From Chamaecyparis obtusa (lineage: Eukaryota; Streptophyta; Pinopsida; Cupressales; Cupressaceae): a stretch of DNA of 64,000 nucleotides. The number at the start of each line of letters is the position of its first letter. Positions within the stretch are counted from its first letter, which is position 1. Below the pieces are notes generated by a model. It was given only the letters and a program-made list of their open reading frames with translations. It ran no database searches and had not been told where the DNA came from. The stretch is from positions 380,001 to 444,000 of the forward strand of contig BSBK01006346.1 in NCBI GenBank assembly GCA_027943335.1, in the 5' to 3' direction. The position numbers and the translations under genes were made by a program. This document shows positions 1 through 12,635 of the stretch, one piece after another.

Positions 1-1836
1 TCATAACTATCTCTGCATTATTCATCAAGAACACCAAACATCAACCTTTGATAATTAAGAAGAATAGCTTTCTAGCATCCAAATCATGAAGCATTTGAGT
101 TGAGGGCACACATCCGTGTCCTAAACTCATCACTAGGTTATCAATGAAAAATAATGCATAACCAATCCTCATCGATCAAAAAATTGCAACACTGTCACTT
201 CATGAACAACCAGAAAAATAAGAATACCAGAGACTGGTAAATCACACATATCTAACTCAAATCACAATGTGAACCTCTATAAGTTGACATAGGCTGACTA
301 CATACATCCCTTAAACCATCAACAACTTTGCAACATCTGGTCTATAATATAGAAGCCATCCCAGTCCAAACTCTTCACTGAACAAACTAGGAACACTGTC
401 AAAAATAAAGAAATATGATTACATCAATGACAAAACATCAATGTAAGCACATATATGAAATGTATCTTATAAATATCCAAAAATTACAATCACCTTCATG
501 TAGTGCACTCCTCTAGGTTGCACGTTGGTAATGAAAGTTGCAACTGCCTCCATGTAGTGATATTGTTTTAGTGTTGTGCATTATGTGGTGGTGAATTTTT
601 TTTGTCCAGTAAATTATTGTTGCTAGTATGATTAAGAACTGACCAAGCCTTTTGAATATTTATATTATGATCCAAGTAGTGCCATATAATATAACATAGA
701 GCATCGATAATAAAATAATTCGCTACCAATTTGAGACTTGTATTCTCGTATCATATTTATATGATCAAATTTGTCTCTGCAACAAGACTTCACAAATTTG
801 GAAAACAATGTGAAATATCATAATGATATTTCCAACATAAGACTGGGGTGAGGAATGAATCACACCGAAACTATGAATATAGAATAGGGAGAGTCTTCCA
901 CCTCTGAAATTGTAAATAACCAAATCACCTTTGATCTCTAGCTTCCAACAATACAAAGAAAAGTTCAAATACATTTCATGATGGTTTACAATATCAAACC
1001 ATCTCCTTATAGTGACCTCTAAGAAGTGTCTAGAAAGTTACAATAGGTCATAGGCCAACATTATTTTATTATTTTGGCCCCTTTATTTAATAATTAGATT
1101 AATTAATTAAGTCCTTATGATATTATTAGTTCTTATCGTAGGCAAGATAACTAATGCATTCATTTAGGTCCTTATTACCATTTAATCCAACCAATCAGAT
1201 TTGAGAATTTTTTGCACATATATGTCTTTTCTATAGTTTAGAATTTCTTACATATTTTAAAAATCTAAAAATAGCTAATTTACTATTTTTTCATTGGTTG
1301 TTGGCAAAAAAGGTAAGAAGAAAATTTCAATTTATTGAAAAAAATGTTAAAAATTACAATGAGCACCACATATCTAGTAGCTTTTTCCCTAGCCTTCTAA
1401 AAAGTTATTCCGACGACACTTTCCAAAAAGCTCTTCAGAGGGCACTTTCTAGAAGGCTCTCCCCTCTTCACCTAGTTAATATGCATTTGCCTTTCCTACC
1501 CCTCAAATATCATGTTTTCATGTTTACAATAGAATTTGGGGCTTGTGTAAAAGGATTCCAAGTTTGTCAAGCAAGTGTGTAGGTGCCCTCAACAAGTTTA
1601 TGATTTAGATTGCAGGTCCTTCTACCAACTCTTCACTGGTGCCATGGCCACTCCTATGCTTGCCAATTCAAGCACCATTAGAACCACCAATTAATTTCCC
1701 ACTCCTCTTTGATACCTACCTAAAACCTGATATTTTGGGTTTTTGTATACAGTTTGGTTTTGCAATAAAATATATGAGAATTTGAAGTATCAAAATAATG
1801 CTTTTTGTTTTTTTCTCCTCCCAACAATGCCCAAAA
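1..1836. other. AT-rich flank with no supported gene
   Basis: I see no gene here. The ORFs on both strands are short and show no family motif. The stretch joins directly to 28066 once the nested retrotransposons are taken out, so it is the left half of the original insertion locus. It contains simple AT-rich blocks, for example around 1060-1110, but no convincing repeat pair within this window. Confidence 0.6.
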
Positions 1837-1841
1837 TTTTA
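1837..1841. repeat. Target-site duplication of element A (left)
   Basis: TTTTA lies directly before the TG start of the element A LTR and recurs directly after the CA end of the 3' LTR at 28061-28065. A 5 bp duplication is normal for LTR retrotransposons. It ties together two LTR pieces that are 26 kb apart. Confidence 0.8.
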
Positions 1842-1950
1842 TGATGCAGAAACTTCTAGAGGTCATAACTGTTGACTCAGTTCTGGGTTTTTTGCTCAAT
1901 TTTTTCGACTGCATGCTTCAAGAGGTGGCATATGTTTTGCTGATAGATCT
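1842..1950 (+). repeat. 5' LTR of element A, left piece
   Basis: This is the first 109 bp of the 5' LTR, starting TGATGCAG and ending at the GATCT target site of element B. The LTR resumes at 23442 and ends at 23881, about 549 bp in all. The start is inferred from the TG end, the matching TTTTA duplications and the inverted match with the LTR end TACATCA. The 3' LTR lacks this portion, so it cannot be confirmed by pairwise comparison inside the window. Confidence 0.65.
1946..1950. repeat. Target-site duplication of element B (left)
   Basis: GATCT precedes the 5' LTR of element B and recurs at 23437-23441 directly after its 3' LTR. It lies inside the 5' LTR of element A. Confidence 0.85.
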
Positions 1951-3069
1951 TATTGGAAAGTTGTCTATACTGAGATATATGACTAGATATAGTGTTGTCA
2001 TTATGGAAACAAAGTCATATAGCAGTTTGGAGTCAGCGCACTAAGTGTAAAGATCATAATTCAGTTAAGTGTTGAAGACTGAACAACATACAGAGTACCA
2101 GAGACTCAGAGCATCAGCACATGTGTGTATGGATGAATTATGGTATGCACCCTAGAAGTTAAGGTTTTTAGACTATACTTATGCTTAATCTAAGAGTGCA
2201 TAAGTAGATATGCAAAGATGTGAAAGTTACAGTCAATTGAAGTTGCACAGCTAGTGTGTGCCAACAGCGAATAGAGCATGGAGCTGACAATGACTATTTT
2301 GGTTTGCGATTATAAATTAATGTTGTAGAGGCTATGCACCCATTTTATTTAGGTTGGTGACTTATGTATATGTATAATTGTAAGCACACTTAAGCTAATT
2401 CATTTGGAAGCATTGTTTGTAATTAGTTATAGGGCCGACCTATTTATATATTCTGTATGAGCGCATAAATATAAGGTGCACCCATTGTATTCGGTATGGA
2501 AGTGACAAGAGAGTTGTGTTAAGTAGAGTAGAGGTATGTGAAGTCAACATAAGATGTATTAGAGCTTTGCTAGAGGTCAAAGCATCAGTGCACCAAAGGA
2601 ACTGATCTGACAAGAAGTGTCATAGAGAATAGTTCACTTGCAGATATAGTGTGTATCTGATTCAGAAGGTTGTAGCCTTCATCATTTGAGCATTGAGCTC
2701 TAGGAAAGTGAGTCCACTTCCCTAATAGGGATCATTGTAAAAGACTCCTAACAGGGTCTAACCCTTAACAAGGTCTACTGTACTAAAAGCATTGTAAAGC
2801 TACTCCTACAGGGTAAAGGATCTTCTAACAAGGATCACAAAACACTAGTGTAGATTATTAGTGGGTATCAAGTTCCACTGAGGTTTTTACCTATTTGGGT
2901 TTCCCCATAACCATATTGGTGTCATATGTTGATTTCATGTTTCATGTTTATGTGAATGTTTAATATAGTACTTAAGCATTTATAATTTAGTATTCAGATT
3001 AAAGTGAAAAGTTAAAATATAGTGAACACTGATTCTCCCCCCCCCCTCTCAGTGTTCCCATTCCCAACA
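1951..3069 (+). repeat. 5' LTR of element B
   Basis: It aligns end to end with 22316-23436. The first bases are TATTGGAAAG here and TTTTGGAAAA in the partner, both apparently decayed from TGTTGGAAA. The end is TTCCCAACA, partner TTCCTAACA. A run of C residues lies about 25 bases before the end in both copies. By eye the first 200 bases differ at roughly 7 percent of positions, so the insertion is not recent. Confidence 0.85.
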
Positions 3070-3071
3070 AT

Positions 3072-3083
3072 TGGTATCAGAGC
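3072..3083 (+). promoter_or_regulatory. Primer-binding site of element B
   Basis: TGGTATCAGAGC is a perfect match to the common plant initiator tRNA-Met primer site and lies two bases after the LTR end. Confidence 0.9.
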
Positions 3084-3123
3084 TATGGTCCTCAGCAAAT
3101 AAGTTTAACCACTTGAGGAGATC

Positions 3124-4068
3124 ATGGACAAAGAAGAAGTGAAGCATTTGAAGAAGAATCTTGAAGTAGCTCTTGAAGACCTGGACAATTCAGAAAGAGA
3201 AATTGAAGAACTAAAGAAAAAGTCAGTGATGCTCAATTAGTTATCAAAAGACTAAGAAAATATTTGAAAGGACACTCTAATAGTGAACTTGAAGAAAAAT
3301 TCAAGAAGTTGAATGAAGAAAATGCATCTCTATTAAGTCAGCTTGAATAATTTGATGACAAACTGATGAACAATCAAGATGTCTACAATGAACAAGTCAA
3401 GGAGAACCTTCAACTGAATGGAGAAATAAAGGAAGCTAAATTAGAAATATTGGAGCTAAAGAATATCAAAGAGATCTTGGAATCTGAATTGAAGAAGTCA
3501 AAGGATCATATTGACAAATTACACACCAGTGCTGAGTTGGTAGAATCATAGTTGTATGCAAGAAGAATCAAAGGAGACACTAGTTGCATTGGGTACAATG
3601 AAGCACAGAATCAGATTGACAGTATGTGAACAAGAAAGGATTCACAAAAGAACTCTACTAATGATGAGAAGATTGAAGATCAAACCAAAAAAAATGGTGG
3701 TCCTCCTAGGAATGAGTGCAAGCCTATAGAACACACCTATTTTGCATGGACACATTGCAAGAAACTATACAGAGGTAAAACCTTTCAATGGTTACTGTTA
3801 TACATGTAATAGATTTGGTCATAGAGCAATAAATTGCAAGAGTAGTAAGAAGAACAGGATTCAACATGATCAAAGAAATTAGAATCAGACCAATGCAAGA
3901 AGTTCTCATAATGTTACATGTTAGATATGTAACAATAATGATCACTCAGCTAGAACATGCAGAATGGTGACTCATGTCAATGCACCAAGGAATAATAGAC
4001 CTCCAGTGATTTGTCACACTTGTAACAAGGCTAGACATATCTCAAAGTTTTATAGATCAAGGATGTAA
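3124..4068 (+). pseudogene. Gag-like protein of element B: coiled coil plus CCHC zinc knuckles (broken)
   Basis: The frame opens with ATG at 3124, 40 bases after the primer site. The first 150 or so codons are Lys/Glu/Leu-rich and look like a coiled coil. There is no recognisable gag core domain. Three zinc-knuckle motifs of the CX2CX4HX4C kind follow. The first (3796-3837, CYTCNRFGHRAINC) is intact. The second (about 3918-3960) has a TAG codon inside it. The third (about 4012-4053) ends in Phe where the last Cys should be. Several stops and frame changes break the ORF. The same knuckle style appears in element E at 58490-58660. The protein would bind element RNA in the particle. Confidence 0.65.
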
Positions 4069-4677
4069 GGTCAAGAAAACCCTAAAAAGGATGAAGAACC
4101 AGTTTTGGATCTTGAAGCAGAAGTCAAGTTTGTAAAAGCCTTGGAGGATGCAAGCTTGATTTGGTCAAAAGGAAAGAAGTACAAAGCTAATGAGAATGTA
4201 TTGGATGCATCCCGAGTGGACACACCCTCTACATCTGCATGAATGACCCTTAGGGTCATAGGGGGAGCTAATTTAGCTCTAGACCCCTGCATGGCTGGTA
4301 TACTCATCATCAGAGTATGTGCCTTTGGACTTAAGCTTTTCGAGTGTATAAGAACCTTTGTGTAAGAGCACACATGCTAATTGATAGCAAAACTCAAGTT
4401 TGAAAATTTGAAGTGACAACCTGGTTTACACGAGTTGCATTAATGGTGAATTTCTTACTTTAAGTACACAAAAAGTTATTTGTTCACTCATTGCATTCAT
4501 ATTTAGAGTGATTAGAGAGAAAATTGAACCTTGGAAGTTGTTGTGAAGATTTGGAGATTGAGCTATCAGTAATTGCAGTGCATTTGATTGATTACAAGAA
4601 ACCCTAGCTCGTTGTGTCGATTCAGAAGCTGTCAGAACATCTCAAAGATCATTTGGAAAGTGAATATCAAGTAAGTC
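4069..4677 (+). other. Leader-like spacer between the two ORFs of element B
   Basis: No coding sequence is supported. The stretch ends at the ATG of the next ORF and could serve as a second leader or promoter region inside element B; that is a guess from position only. Confidence 0.3.
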
Positions 4678-5877
4678 ATGGCCACTCCTATTATTTTTAA
4701 TGTTGCTAAGAAGAAGAGGTATGTTTTCAAGAGGCACCCATTTAAATCAACCCTAGATGATTTAGAGGGAGCATTTTCCCCCATGCTGATGGGTGTCATG
4801 CATGTAGAAGACATAAGGGCTTACATCTATTGTAAGAAGGAACCTGTTGGACTGGATAGGTTAAGGGCGCACATGGACAAAATTTTGAAACCTAACAAAA
4901 TGTTCATGGATGAATACACCAAATGGAATGATCACCCCATTGTTGAATATGCCATGGCATATGAATTCTATGAAACTGAATGGATTAAGATATTGTTGAG
5001 CAGAATCCATGATGACTTGTTTTGGATTGGAGATGTACCAGTAAGAATAATAGGAGACCTAATTCATGAGATGACAGGCCTTTCTAAGATAGGTGCCATC
5101 CTTCCTGTGGGTAAGGATGTCAGGAAAATGGTGGAGTAAGTGTGTAAATCCAGAAGTGATAAGCGTGGCATGACCATTGAGCCTATAGAGAAACCAGACA
5201 TCAAATTGATATCAATGATATTGGGTTATAGATTTCATCATACTAGCAGGGTGAATAGTGTGTCTATGGGCACTATTCTAGGAGCCATCCATCTTGTACA
5301 AGAAGATGGAGAGTTCAACTTGTGTGAGATCTTGCGTGCATAATTGATAGACAATATCAAAGCTATCAAACATGAAAAGACTAAGGTATTCATATTTGGG
5401 TCACTAATCATCTATATGTACCTTCATATAGTTGGTAAACTGTCAGACTTGTATCTAGACAAGTCCATTCCTACCATGCCACATAGATCAAACAAGGCAT
5501 CCACATAAAGCACACCAAGAGATTACATCACTTTGGAATTGAAGACCTTTAGAGAAAGAATGCAGATGAGGTACATGATTCCTGAGAGTATTGTAGAGAA
5601 GTATAAGGATACAATATGCTTCATGGTGGAGATTGATACTACATGTATGGAAGTTGTGGAACCTAGAACTAAGTGGATTCATCCACTTGGGTATGAGGTT
5701 GAAGAACAAGTTCTTGAAGCTTATGCATAGGTACTACTATCAGCCCCTAAGGATGACAATGAACCTAGGTGGGGAACCTATGAAGAGAAGACTAAAGAAG
5801 TTGATGCTAAGCTAAACAGTGTTGCAACAAAAAGAAAGGTTGCAAAGGTCACATCAGAGATCCTAAGAATACATGGT
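4678..5877 (+). pseudogene. Unknown ORF of element B, N-terminal part
   Basis: I do not recognise this protein. From ATG at 4678 one frame can be followed to 5877, where element C is inserted. It is broken by stops at about 5137, 5341, 5506 and 5728, the second and last of which read as C-to-T changes of Gln codons. The first 150 residues look like a folded domain with hydrophobic and aromatic patterns, for example DDLFWIGDVPVRIIGDLIH near residue 120. The next part (5140-5340) contains VQEDGEFNLCEILRA. No RT, protease or integrase motif is present. Because the element C insertion plus its TSD is 14,268 bp, a multiple of three, the same frame resumes at 20151. It could be an accessory or structural protein of the element. 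Confidence 0.55.
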
Positions 5878-5882
5878 GTATC

Positions 5883-8539
5883 TGTTACCCAAATTTTCTT
5901 ATGCATACAAATTTGGCAATGAACCATCCCCAGGCCTCTATTTTTATCTTGTCAAACACCCCCAAAAAAATTTCATGAGTCTACCTCTTTTCCCCTGGTC
6001 TCTGCAATATCTTTTAGGTGTCTGGCTAGAAAGAAAAAACCCTTAGAAAAATTCATAAACTAGTCATTACCCTGCAAAACCCTTTGGTCGCATTATATTT
6101 TTATGTTACTTTATCCCGGTCACTTAAGTCATCCTAATTTGCATGTGCATTTTAAAAATCCTTCAGTCACCAAGTCTCTGATTCCCAGTGGTTAACCCCT
6201 TAACACTCAGCGATCCCGCAAGCAGTTACCATTTTGGTTGGCGGTCTCAGATTGACGGCCAGGTCAAGATTCTAAATCTGACAGTCGTCACATGATCTCA
6301 TGGCCTCGAAAGATTCCATGAGATCTTGCGATGATCGTCGATCTTCCTGCCTGTAGAGTTCATCTTGTCAGTGGGACCGGTGCCACCTCATCCGATTTGG
6401 TAGCTCCTGATTCGTCAGCGGTGTTTGATTCGGTAGGTTGTTAGTGGGGCCATCTTCTTCAGTGAGTTAACGTCTAGGTTCATCATATGGCTATTGTTAT
6501 ACCGAAAGCCCAAGATGCACATGTTTTATTTTGGCGGTATAGCGACAGTCGTAGATCCTTCTCCATCGCCTGGCTTATGACAGTGGGTCATGTGTCAGAG
6601 ACATATGCTACATGTATCTTAGTTGTTAGTTTCTCATTGGCTGGCTAGTGTGCGATGTGGAAATGTGTCAGTGGGACCGGCCCCTTTCGGTAGTCAGAGG
6701 CTCTAATATCTGCAGAGGATCAACAGCCGGTGTATGTTCGCAAGGGTTTGTGTCAGGGCTTGAGATCTTGTGATGGTCGTTGATCTTGCTTTATCTCTGG
6801 GCTCTGTCAGGTGGGTCTGATGTCAGAAGAGTGCGATGTGTATCCGAGGGGGTGGCGTTTGATTGGTTGGTGAGAGTGCAACGTGGCCAATGTCAGTGCA
6901 CCCGTGGGGTCTGGGGTTTCTAAAGAGGTTAACGCATGATCAGATCTCGCGACTGTCGTTATATCAGAGATCTAAAAAGCTTGATCGTTACGATGGCGAT
7001 ATAGCGATAGCCGTCTGATGATGTTCTCAGGATCGTGGGTCTGTGTCTATCAAAGATGCTGATTTGCTCGCTTCTAATTGGCTGCTAACTGCCGAGGTGG
7101 CATTTAACTTATCAGAGATGGGTTTTAAACTATTTTAAAAGGTGCATATGGGTCGTTCATCTACCGGGAAGATTTCGCATCGACGGTTGCATTTTAAACC
7201 AACCTGCTAGCCATTTTTTTCAAATTTAAATATTTCTCTGTGAAGGTTTTGGCTAGGGTTTGCATTTTGCAGCCATGCACGACAGTTTGAGTTGTTGGAA
7301 TTTATTTCTTCAGGACAGGCATGGTTGAGAAGATGATAATAGACAATCTGATCATCGGTGCCATAGATTTTACAGAGTACCACATCGTGCTAAAAGCTTT
7401 AATGAGCTTGGCACCACCTTTTGCAGGGTTAATAATTTTAAACCTAAATACTAGACCAAGATCAGATTGGATGCATTCATGGCTTAGAGGAGTTGCAGGT
7501 GGGTAGATGGATCAAGGTTGATATGTCTGTAGGTGGGCTCAGTACCAGGATCAACACCCAAGGAAAAGATTTGATTTGATCACCAGCTATTCTCAGAAAT
7601 TTGATGATGGTAATCAATGTACCATTAAGGTTTGCTATTTTATTGCAAATCATGTAACCCTAGTTAGGTTTTGCTCCTGCCTGCGTGCAGTTGAGTATGT
7701 ATATAATTCTTTTTTGGAGTCTTAGTGAAAAAGATGTTAGAGAGTTCACATTTTGTAAGAAGAAAGTCTCTTTCTTAGAAGGCTATCTATGGTATTTCCT
7801 GCCCTCTGGTCTTCTACATTCTGTAACCTCCCATTGGTAATTCAGAGATTGAAGATATTTTGTGACATTTCTCATGTCCCTATTCCTTTTTTGTATGAGT
7901 TATCTCTTGTTGAATCAAAGTATTTATATGTTTCTCAATGATATCTTAGGGTTCTTGATCCTTCTTTCTTTCTGCAATTCATGTGTATTATTGTGAATGA
8001 TTTGATGTGAATGCTTTTGTGGGCATACTATAACCCCTTAACAATATTTTCTCATTCCTATACCTAGTTGCAGAGGTGAATGTTTGTTTGCAGGTCATAG
8101 ATTGTTGTCTACCCCAAGGAGTGTTATTATTTGTGAAAGAATCTCTTTCTTTCCTTGAATACCCTCTTTGTTTGCAGACCCCTCCTATGAAATACTTATG
8201 CAAGCCTATTCAACAAGTTGTGACCTACTAGACCTAAGTCTCTCATTGATTTCATCCTACATACTGAGATCCAAACCCTAGTTTCGGTGCATCACCTAGT
8301 AGGTAGTTTTCTTTTAGTCATTTCCCTTTCCAAGCATTCCTTCTATCCCTTTCCCTCAAGAGTTTACTTTTCATGTCTAGAAGCAAATTAAGGTGATTAT
8401 CCAAGAGGAACCATCCTAGAACCTGGAGGTCTCATCTCAGTTAGCAAAGGTCCCACAACCTAGAGATGATTCCCATGTTATACTGAGTTATCAAGACCAA
8501 GAGAGCTTGAAACAAAGGGTGCAAACTTAGTATATAACA
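5883..8539 (+). repeat. 5' LTR of element C
   Basis: It is 2,657 bp and aligns end to end with 17488-20145 (2,658 bp). The ORFs inside it are short and not supported as genes. Differences between the two LTRs are mostly C/T and G/A, densest in the GC-rich 6180-7150 part. Confidence 0.9.
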
Positions 8540-8543
8540 ATTC

Positions 8544-8561
8544 TGGCATGCCTGGTGGGAC
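8544..8561 (+). promoter_or_regulatory. Primer-binding site of element C
   Basis: TGGCATGCCTGGTGGGAC starts four bases after the LTR end. It resembles the TGGCxxGCCxxGTGGGA sites found after the 5' LTR of many plant Gypsy elements. I have not assigned the tRNA. Confidence 0.6.
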
Positions 8562-8702
8562 TACACAAGAAGTTCATTGTTTGAAGATTATATTATCTTT
8601 GATATGAAGATTGTATAAAATAGACCTTTAGAGGTTGTTTCATCAAGTATATCTAGTGACTCCACTGATTTCAAGGATCTAGGCTACCTTGTTCAAAGGT
8701 TT

Positions 8703-10650
8703 ATGAGAAAGATTGAGACTAGGAGCTCAAAGCCCACTAAATTTTTAGAGTTACCCTCAAAGAGAAGTCATAAAGGTAGGTCAACTCAAAGAACCTCTCC
8801 TGCAAGAAGAGTTCAATCAACAACTCTCGATACTTCAGAAAGGAGACCTTTTCCCTTTCATTCCAGAAGAAGAGGGAGATCTCTAACCAGAGATCTAGAG
8901 GAAGATTCAAATCTAGCAGTAAATACAACTCATATAGTTATTAATCTTTAGTTTCCAACTCCTACAATGGCTAGACCATTTGCATTTGTACCTTTCAATC
9001 AGGGTAGTCCATTGAATTTTGCCCAACATCATGATGTACCCTTGGTGGCAGTAAAGATTATACCTAATTTCATAGGTGAGGGGCAGACAACTGCCTTTGA
9101 GCACATAATAAATGTGACCACCATCTGCAGCATACACAACATTACTCAAGAAGATGTGGCCACAAAGTTATTAGCAGCCTCTATAAAAGGTAAGGCTTTA
9201 GAATGGTTTAGAACTCTAACTGTTGGTTCTATTACTTCATGGGATGAGTTAGGGGATGCATTAAGTAAACATTTTGAGGATAAATCAGATAACTTGTCTC
9301 TGGTTGAGTAGTTAACAACTATTAAGAGAGACCCTCAAGAGCAAATGATAGATTACAATAGTAGATTCCTTAAGACATGGAATAGAATTCCAGTCTCTGT
9401 GAGACCATCAACTGACCATGCCTTCCTTTACTACTTGCAAAGTCTAAATGGTCAAATTTTTGTCATGATCCAGTCTATGGGTGGTACTTCTTTACCCCAG
9501 GCCTTTGACATAGCTGTCAGGGCCGAAAATTATTTGATTCAAGCAGGCATGATTGCTAGAAGGCCTCCAATGCCCATTTTTCCTAGCCTTCAACCCATTG
9601 CACCTACACAAGTACCCCCATTTACCCTTATTCCCACCATATTAGCACCTCAGGCTAGTACCAGTGGCCAGGAGCTAATAACAAGTTTTTCTCAAGAGCT
9701 GCAATAAATAAAGAATAGCCAACAGAACAGTCAACAAGAAATGACAAATTTGTTGTAGACCTTGACTAAAGAGGTCACAAATCTAAAGAAGCAAGGTCAA
9801 GGAATCAGACCACTATTTTAGCCACAAGGCCAAGGTCCTAATCAGCAATACCAGAATCAAGGATAGCCTTATCAGCAAAATAGGCCACCATACCAAGGAG
9901 GCTATCAAGGGCAAAGACAAAGTTTTAATCAGAGACCATTCCAACCATATAACCCTGCACCTCTAAATTTTGCAAATCCGGTGAGGGATATGGTTCCTAG
10001 CCAAAATAATATGGCCATGGAGAATGAATGGTGTTTTCCTTGTAATCAGCCTCATAATCAGGCTACATGTTCAAATGGATGGATGAACCAAGCTCTAACG
10101 ATTCAAAATGCCTCACAAGCTCAATCAGAGGCTTCATCCAGTGGGTCAATGCCTCAACAAGAATCACAAGAGGGTGAGACTTCTCTTTTCAATTGGGAGC
10201 AACCAGACTTCAATGGAGTCAATGATGAAGTTTCTTTTGTTGCCTATACAAGAGCAAAGAGAAGAGCTCAAGACATGGAGAGAGCAGATTCCAATGCCAA
10301 GGCTACTACATCTACAGAACCAGTACAAAAAGCTAATCCCATCACACCTAAGGAGGCTCCTATCATTACAAGAAAAGAAGGCAAAATTCCAAAAGAAGTG
10401 GAGCCCATCATAGGTAAAGCACAACAAAGAGTACACACTGTGACACCTTTTAATATCGTAGACAACATGAAGAAGGTGAATGTCACCATGTCCATGTGGG
10501 ACTCTTTGGCTCTTCCAGGACAACCTGAAATTTTGAAGAAGGCCATGACAGAGGTGGCAACTCCTCCACCTGCAAAAGAAGCTGCAAAGCCAGTGTTGGT
10601 TAACACTGATCAAGAAAAGGAGGCTCCAAGTAGCAACTCCAAAGGCAATA
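8703..10650 (+). pseudogene. Gag region of element C
   Basis: One frame runs from about 8640 through stops at 9309 (TAG), 9705, 9757, 9820 and 9865, most of them at expected Gln codons. A retrotransposon gag domain lies at about 8967-9540, with the conserved core KGKALEWFRTL near 9190. Pro/Gln-rich sequence follows, then a zinc knuckle CX2CX3HX4C at 10032-10070 (CFPCNQPHNQATC), one residue shorter than the standard CX2CX4HX4C. Gag forms the particle and the knuckle binds RNA. The true start codon is unclear; ATG at 8703 is simply the first one in the clean part of the frame. Confidence 0.7.
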
Positions 10651-11330
10651 CCATTCAAGGTAGGAACTCAAAGCCACCTCCCTTTTATGTATCTCTAATT
10701 ATTGGAAAATCTTTAGTGCATAATTGTATGGTAGATAGTGGAGCTACTAGCACTGTGATGCCTAAGAAAATAGCTGACCAATTAGGACTAAAGTATGAAC
10801 CCTTCCAAAAGAAGGTAACACAACTTGATGGATCCTCAGTCAATACTATAGGTGTGGCCAAGGATACCAGTCTAATCCTACATGCTAGTTCTAATTTTTC
10901 CATCCTCCTTGATATATATATCATAGATCTCCCTGAATTATTTGCTATATGTCTTTCAAGAGAGTTTACTGCCAAGATAGGAGGTTATCTATCTTCTAAC
11001 TGGTCTCACATGTTATTTCATACAAGATATGGGACCAAGGTCACCATTAAATTAGAACCATTAGCAGCACACCATATAGAACCATATGTGTCCAATGCCA
11101 TCAATATAAACTGCCCCAGATTTGATGACAGTGACTTCCAAACCATTAGTGAAGCAAGCACAAAGATAGAAAGTATCCCTGATATTTTTCTAGATGAAAG
11201 AGCTTCAGAGGCCCAAGAAAGTCTAATTTGGGATTTTGGTTTGGGAAGTTATTTGATATTAGAGAGTGGAGCCATAGAACCAAGCCTTCTCAAAGAGGAT
11301 ACTGATTCAGAGGATCAGAGCAATCAGGTT
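10651..11330 (+). pseudogene. Aspartic protease of element C
   Basis: It lies in the same 673-codon open stretch (9981-12001) as the zinc knuckle. The active-site motif is VDSGATSTVM at about 10731-10760, followed by a region with LGLKYEPF and the typical beta-rich retropepsin pattern. The protease would cut the gag-pol polyprotein. This part has no stop. It is linked in frame to the RNase H domain that follows. Confidence 0.7.
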
Positions 11331-11750
11331 TGGGAACTATTTTTTGATGGAGCTAGAAGTAGACATGGTTCTGGTGGTGGTGCTATGTTAGTGTCCCCAA
11401 AAGGAGAAAGGTATTACACTGCCTTTAGATTTAGTTTCTCCTACACTAGCAACACTGCAGAGTATGAAAGCCTAGTCAATGGACTAGAATGGGCTAGAAA
11501 AAGGGGGCTTAAGGCCTTGAAAGTTTATGGTGAAAGTGAATTAGTTGTCAGCCAAGTGAGAGGGATAAGTGCAACCAAGAATGACACCATGAAAGCATAC
11601 AAACATAGAGTTTGGGATGTAATTGAAGATTTCCATGCTTTCAATATTGTTGCTATCCCTAGGAAACTAAATCAAAATGCAGATAGGTTGGCTGCTTTTG
11701 GATCTCAGTATGACATCCCAAATAGCATTTCAAAAGAAGTAGATCAACAA
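11331..11750 (+). pseudogene. Plant/archaeal-type RNase H of element C, placed before RT
   Basis: The domain opens WELFFDGARSRHGSGGGAML (first catalytic Asp) and continues with NTAEYESLVNGLEWA (catalytic Glu), YGESELVVSQV (Glu where the family normally has the second Asp) and NADRLAAFGSQ (last Asp). This is the acquired RNase H seen in Tat-type Gypsy elements, similar to plant RNase H. It is unusual here in lying between protease and RT. The open frame runs on to the insertion site of element D at 11991. Confidence 0.75.
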
Positions 11751-11991
11751 CATATCAAAGTGATTGTCAGACCTTCTATTCCTGATAATAATGTCAATTG
11801 GCAAGTGTTTGACAATGATGAACAAATTATGCAGTTTTTGTTTGAAGAGGATGTTTTTTCAAGGCATAATCAAGATAGGTTATCACAAAACTATGGTGAT
11901 CAAGTGATACAACTCAGGTCCAATAAGATGCTTAGAGGTCTTGTCACCTTAGAGACTATCTTCAACAAGGATGATGAAGTCAAGAAAAATA

Positions 11992-12325
11992 TGTTAGAGT
12001 AGTCATATTATAGCTAATAATTAATTTATTTAATTATTAGTCTATTATTCTCTACACTTAAGTTAGACTTAGGCATCTCATTATTCTTTAGGGTTTTCAC
12101 CTTTAGGGTTTTGGTATCCTTTTATAAGGATTCCCTCTTTGTAATTCATAAGGAGATTGTATTATTTTCATCATTGTTAATAGAAGATTATTTTCTTGCA
12201 ACATGGTTTTGCAGTCTCTGGCCTTTTGGCCGCCATAGTTTCTGCCTTCTCTTCTGTCTTCATTCTTGTAGCAGTCTTTGCATGCAGGTGTTCTTGGGAA
12301 GATTTGATGGTTATCAAATCTAACA
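11992..12325 (+). repeat. 5' LTR of element D
   Basis: It starts TGTTAGAG and ends AATCTAACA. It shares all but one base with 14135-14468 (C versus T in GTATCCTTTT). Confidence 0.92.
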
Positions 12326-12337
12326 TGATATCAGAGC
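12326..12337 (+). promoter_or_regulatory. Primer-binding site of element D
   Basis: TGATATCAGAGC directly follows the LTR. It is one base away from the initiator tRNA-Met site TGGTATCAGAGC. Confidence 0.8.
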
Positions 12338-12635
12338 TCTCCTGTTGTTCGCTGTTCGAGTTTCGTTGAAGCGTGCCAGAAGCAGAAGGTTTCCAAGGGT
12401 TCAGAGGTTTTTTATGTATTTTTTGTTTTGGGTTTTGTTTCTGGTCACTTTGAGCTCAAACGGACATCTCCATTGAGCTCAGAGCGCCCAAAAACCCCAG
12501 AATACATATAAAACTTGTCCATTTTGGACATCTGGACTCTGGAGGCAAAAAAATTTTGGTTCTTGTGCCGTACGACACAGAAACCGAGGCGGAAATCTCA
12601 AAAAAATAAAAAAAACATTGGGTTTTTCAGCATTT

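Noticed and set aside
765..974. 69-codon minus-strand ORF
   Set aside because: No motif, no neighbouring exon, low-complexity hydrophobic text. Chance ORF in AT-rich DNA.
1805..2044. 79-codon plus-strand ORF
   Set aside because: It crosses the junction between the element A LTR and the element B LTR, so it is an accidental fusion of repeat sequence.
7321..7506. 61-codon ORF in the LTR of element C
   Set aside because: The matching place in the 3' LTR (about 18930) is broken, and no family match is visible.
10164..10658. 164-codon minus-strand ORF
   Set aside because: Antisense shadow of the gag-protease frame of element C.
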